5,206 bases of DNA, taken from Paracoccaceae bacterium. Its GTDB lineage: Bacteria > Pseudomonadota > Alphaproteobacteria > Rhodobacterales > Rhodobacteraceae. Shown here in pieces: positions 5,080 through 5,206 of the stretch. Below the pieces are notes generated by a model that saw nothing but the letters and a program-made list of their open reading frames with translations, was not told the origin of the DNA and made no database searches. The position numbers and the translations under genes were made by a program. Within the stretch, counting starts at the first letter, position 1. Each line of letters begins with the position of its first letter. The DNA lies in contig JALSRF010000024.1 of the NCBI GenBank assembly GCA_026984895.1, forward strand, positions 1 through 5,206, read 5' to 3'.

Positions 5080-5206
5080 ATGGCCGAGGGGGCACGCCGG
5101 CATTTACACCCGCAGTCCCGGGCACGTTCCCGGGCGCATTCCGACCCGAATTCCCGCCCGGTGGCCGGGCGCGGGTTCGGGCGCGGGTTCGGGCGCGGGG
5201 CGCGCG
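5080..5206 (+). CDS. 5' end of a downstream reading frame, possibly lptD, unusual N terminus
   Basis: A frame opens at ATG 5080 (or ATG 5074, which overlaps the lptG stop as ATGA) and stays open to the window edge, giving about 42 residues. In this gene order the next gene is usually lptD, the outer-membrane LPS-insertion barrel, and the coupled start fits an operon. The visible peptide does not look like an LptD N terminus: it is Arg/Gly/Ser-rich, has no hydrophobic signal-peptide core and ends in a GRGF repeat. Either the true start with its signal peptide lies beyond the window and this is a spacer, or the protein has an unusual low-complexity leader. The lptD assignment is from context only. 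Confidence 0.35.
   Translation, partial: MAEGARRHLHPQSRARSRAHSDPNSRPVAGRGFGRGFGRGAR
5167..5199. repeat. 12-bp tandem repeat, about 2.75 copies
   Basis: GGGCGCGGGTTC occurs at 5167-5178 and 5179-5190, followed by a partial copy GGGCGCGGG at 5191-5199, close to the window end. The period is a multiple of three, and in the frame following lptG it reads GRGF-GRGF-GRG. It contains the string GGTTCGGGCG, which also occurs across unit junctions of the 13-bp array at 2630-2720. The array may continue only briefly, since the last bases (GCGCGCG) break the unit. Confidence 0.75.

Noticed and set aside
3860..5125. A 421-codon minus-strand frame under lptG.
   Set aside because: It is complementary to lptG, which has full family motifs, a good ribosome site and a coupled start. 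The antisense product is low-complexity and has no recognisable domain.

Overview
The window is very GC-rich and densely coded, with G/C-ending codons throughout. Its gene set and order are a membrane-type retropepsin, then holC and pepA on the minus strand, then lptF, lptG and probably lptD on the plus strand. This points to an alphaproteobacterium, most likely of the Rhodobacterales / Paracoccaceae. That assignment rests on recalled gene order and protein style, not on a database search.

Layout. Positions 1-372 (+) hold the 3' part of a retropepsin-like aspartic protease gene with a visible DTGAS active-site motif. Positions 373-591 are a non-coding gap between convergent genes, holding a GC hairpin just after the protease stop, a 14-bp tandem repeat (about 4.7 copies) and weaker hairpins near the holC stop. 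Positions 592-1077 (-) are holC (DNA polymerase III chi) and 1090-2616 (-) are pepA (leucyl aminopeptidase), only 12 nt apart and probably one transcript, pepA-holC. Positions 2617-2834 are the divergent control region, holding a seven-copy 13-bp tandem repeat that ends 2 nt from the pepA Shine-Dalgarno sequence. Positions 2835-3983 (+) are lptF, probably from a TTG start, and 3980-5077 (+) are lptG, joined by an ATGA overlap. From about 5080 to the window end an open reading frame begins where lptD would be expected, but its first 42 codons are low-complexity, Arg/Gly-rich and contain a 12-bp repeat.

How the genes work together. LptF and LptG are the two membrane subunits of the LptB2FG ABC transporter, which extracts lipopolysaccharide from the inner membrane. 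LptD, if it follows, is the outer-membrane end of the same pathway. pepA and holC form a separate housekeeping pair (peptide turnover; replication clamp loader). The divergent pepA/lptF arrangement puts the promoters of both units in one short region.

All full-length genes look intact and ordinary. The unusual content lies between them: three short GC-rich tandem arrays with periods of 14, 13 and 12 bp at three successive gene boundaries, two of which share a GGTTCGGGCG core. pepA also carries a Gly/Arg/Asp-rich linker with an eight-base G tract. I see no mobile element, CRISPR array, tRNA or rRNA, and no clearly new multi-gene system.
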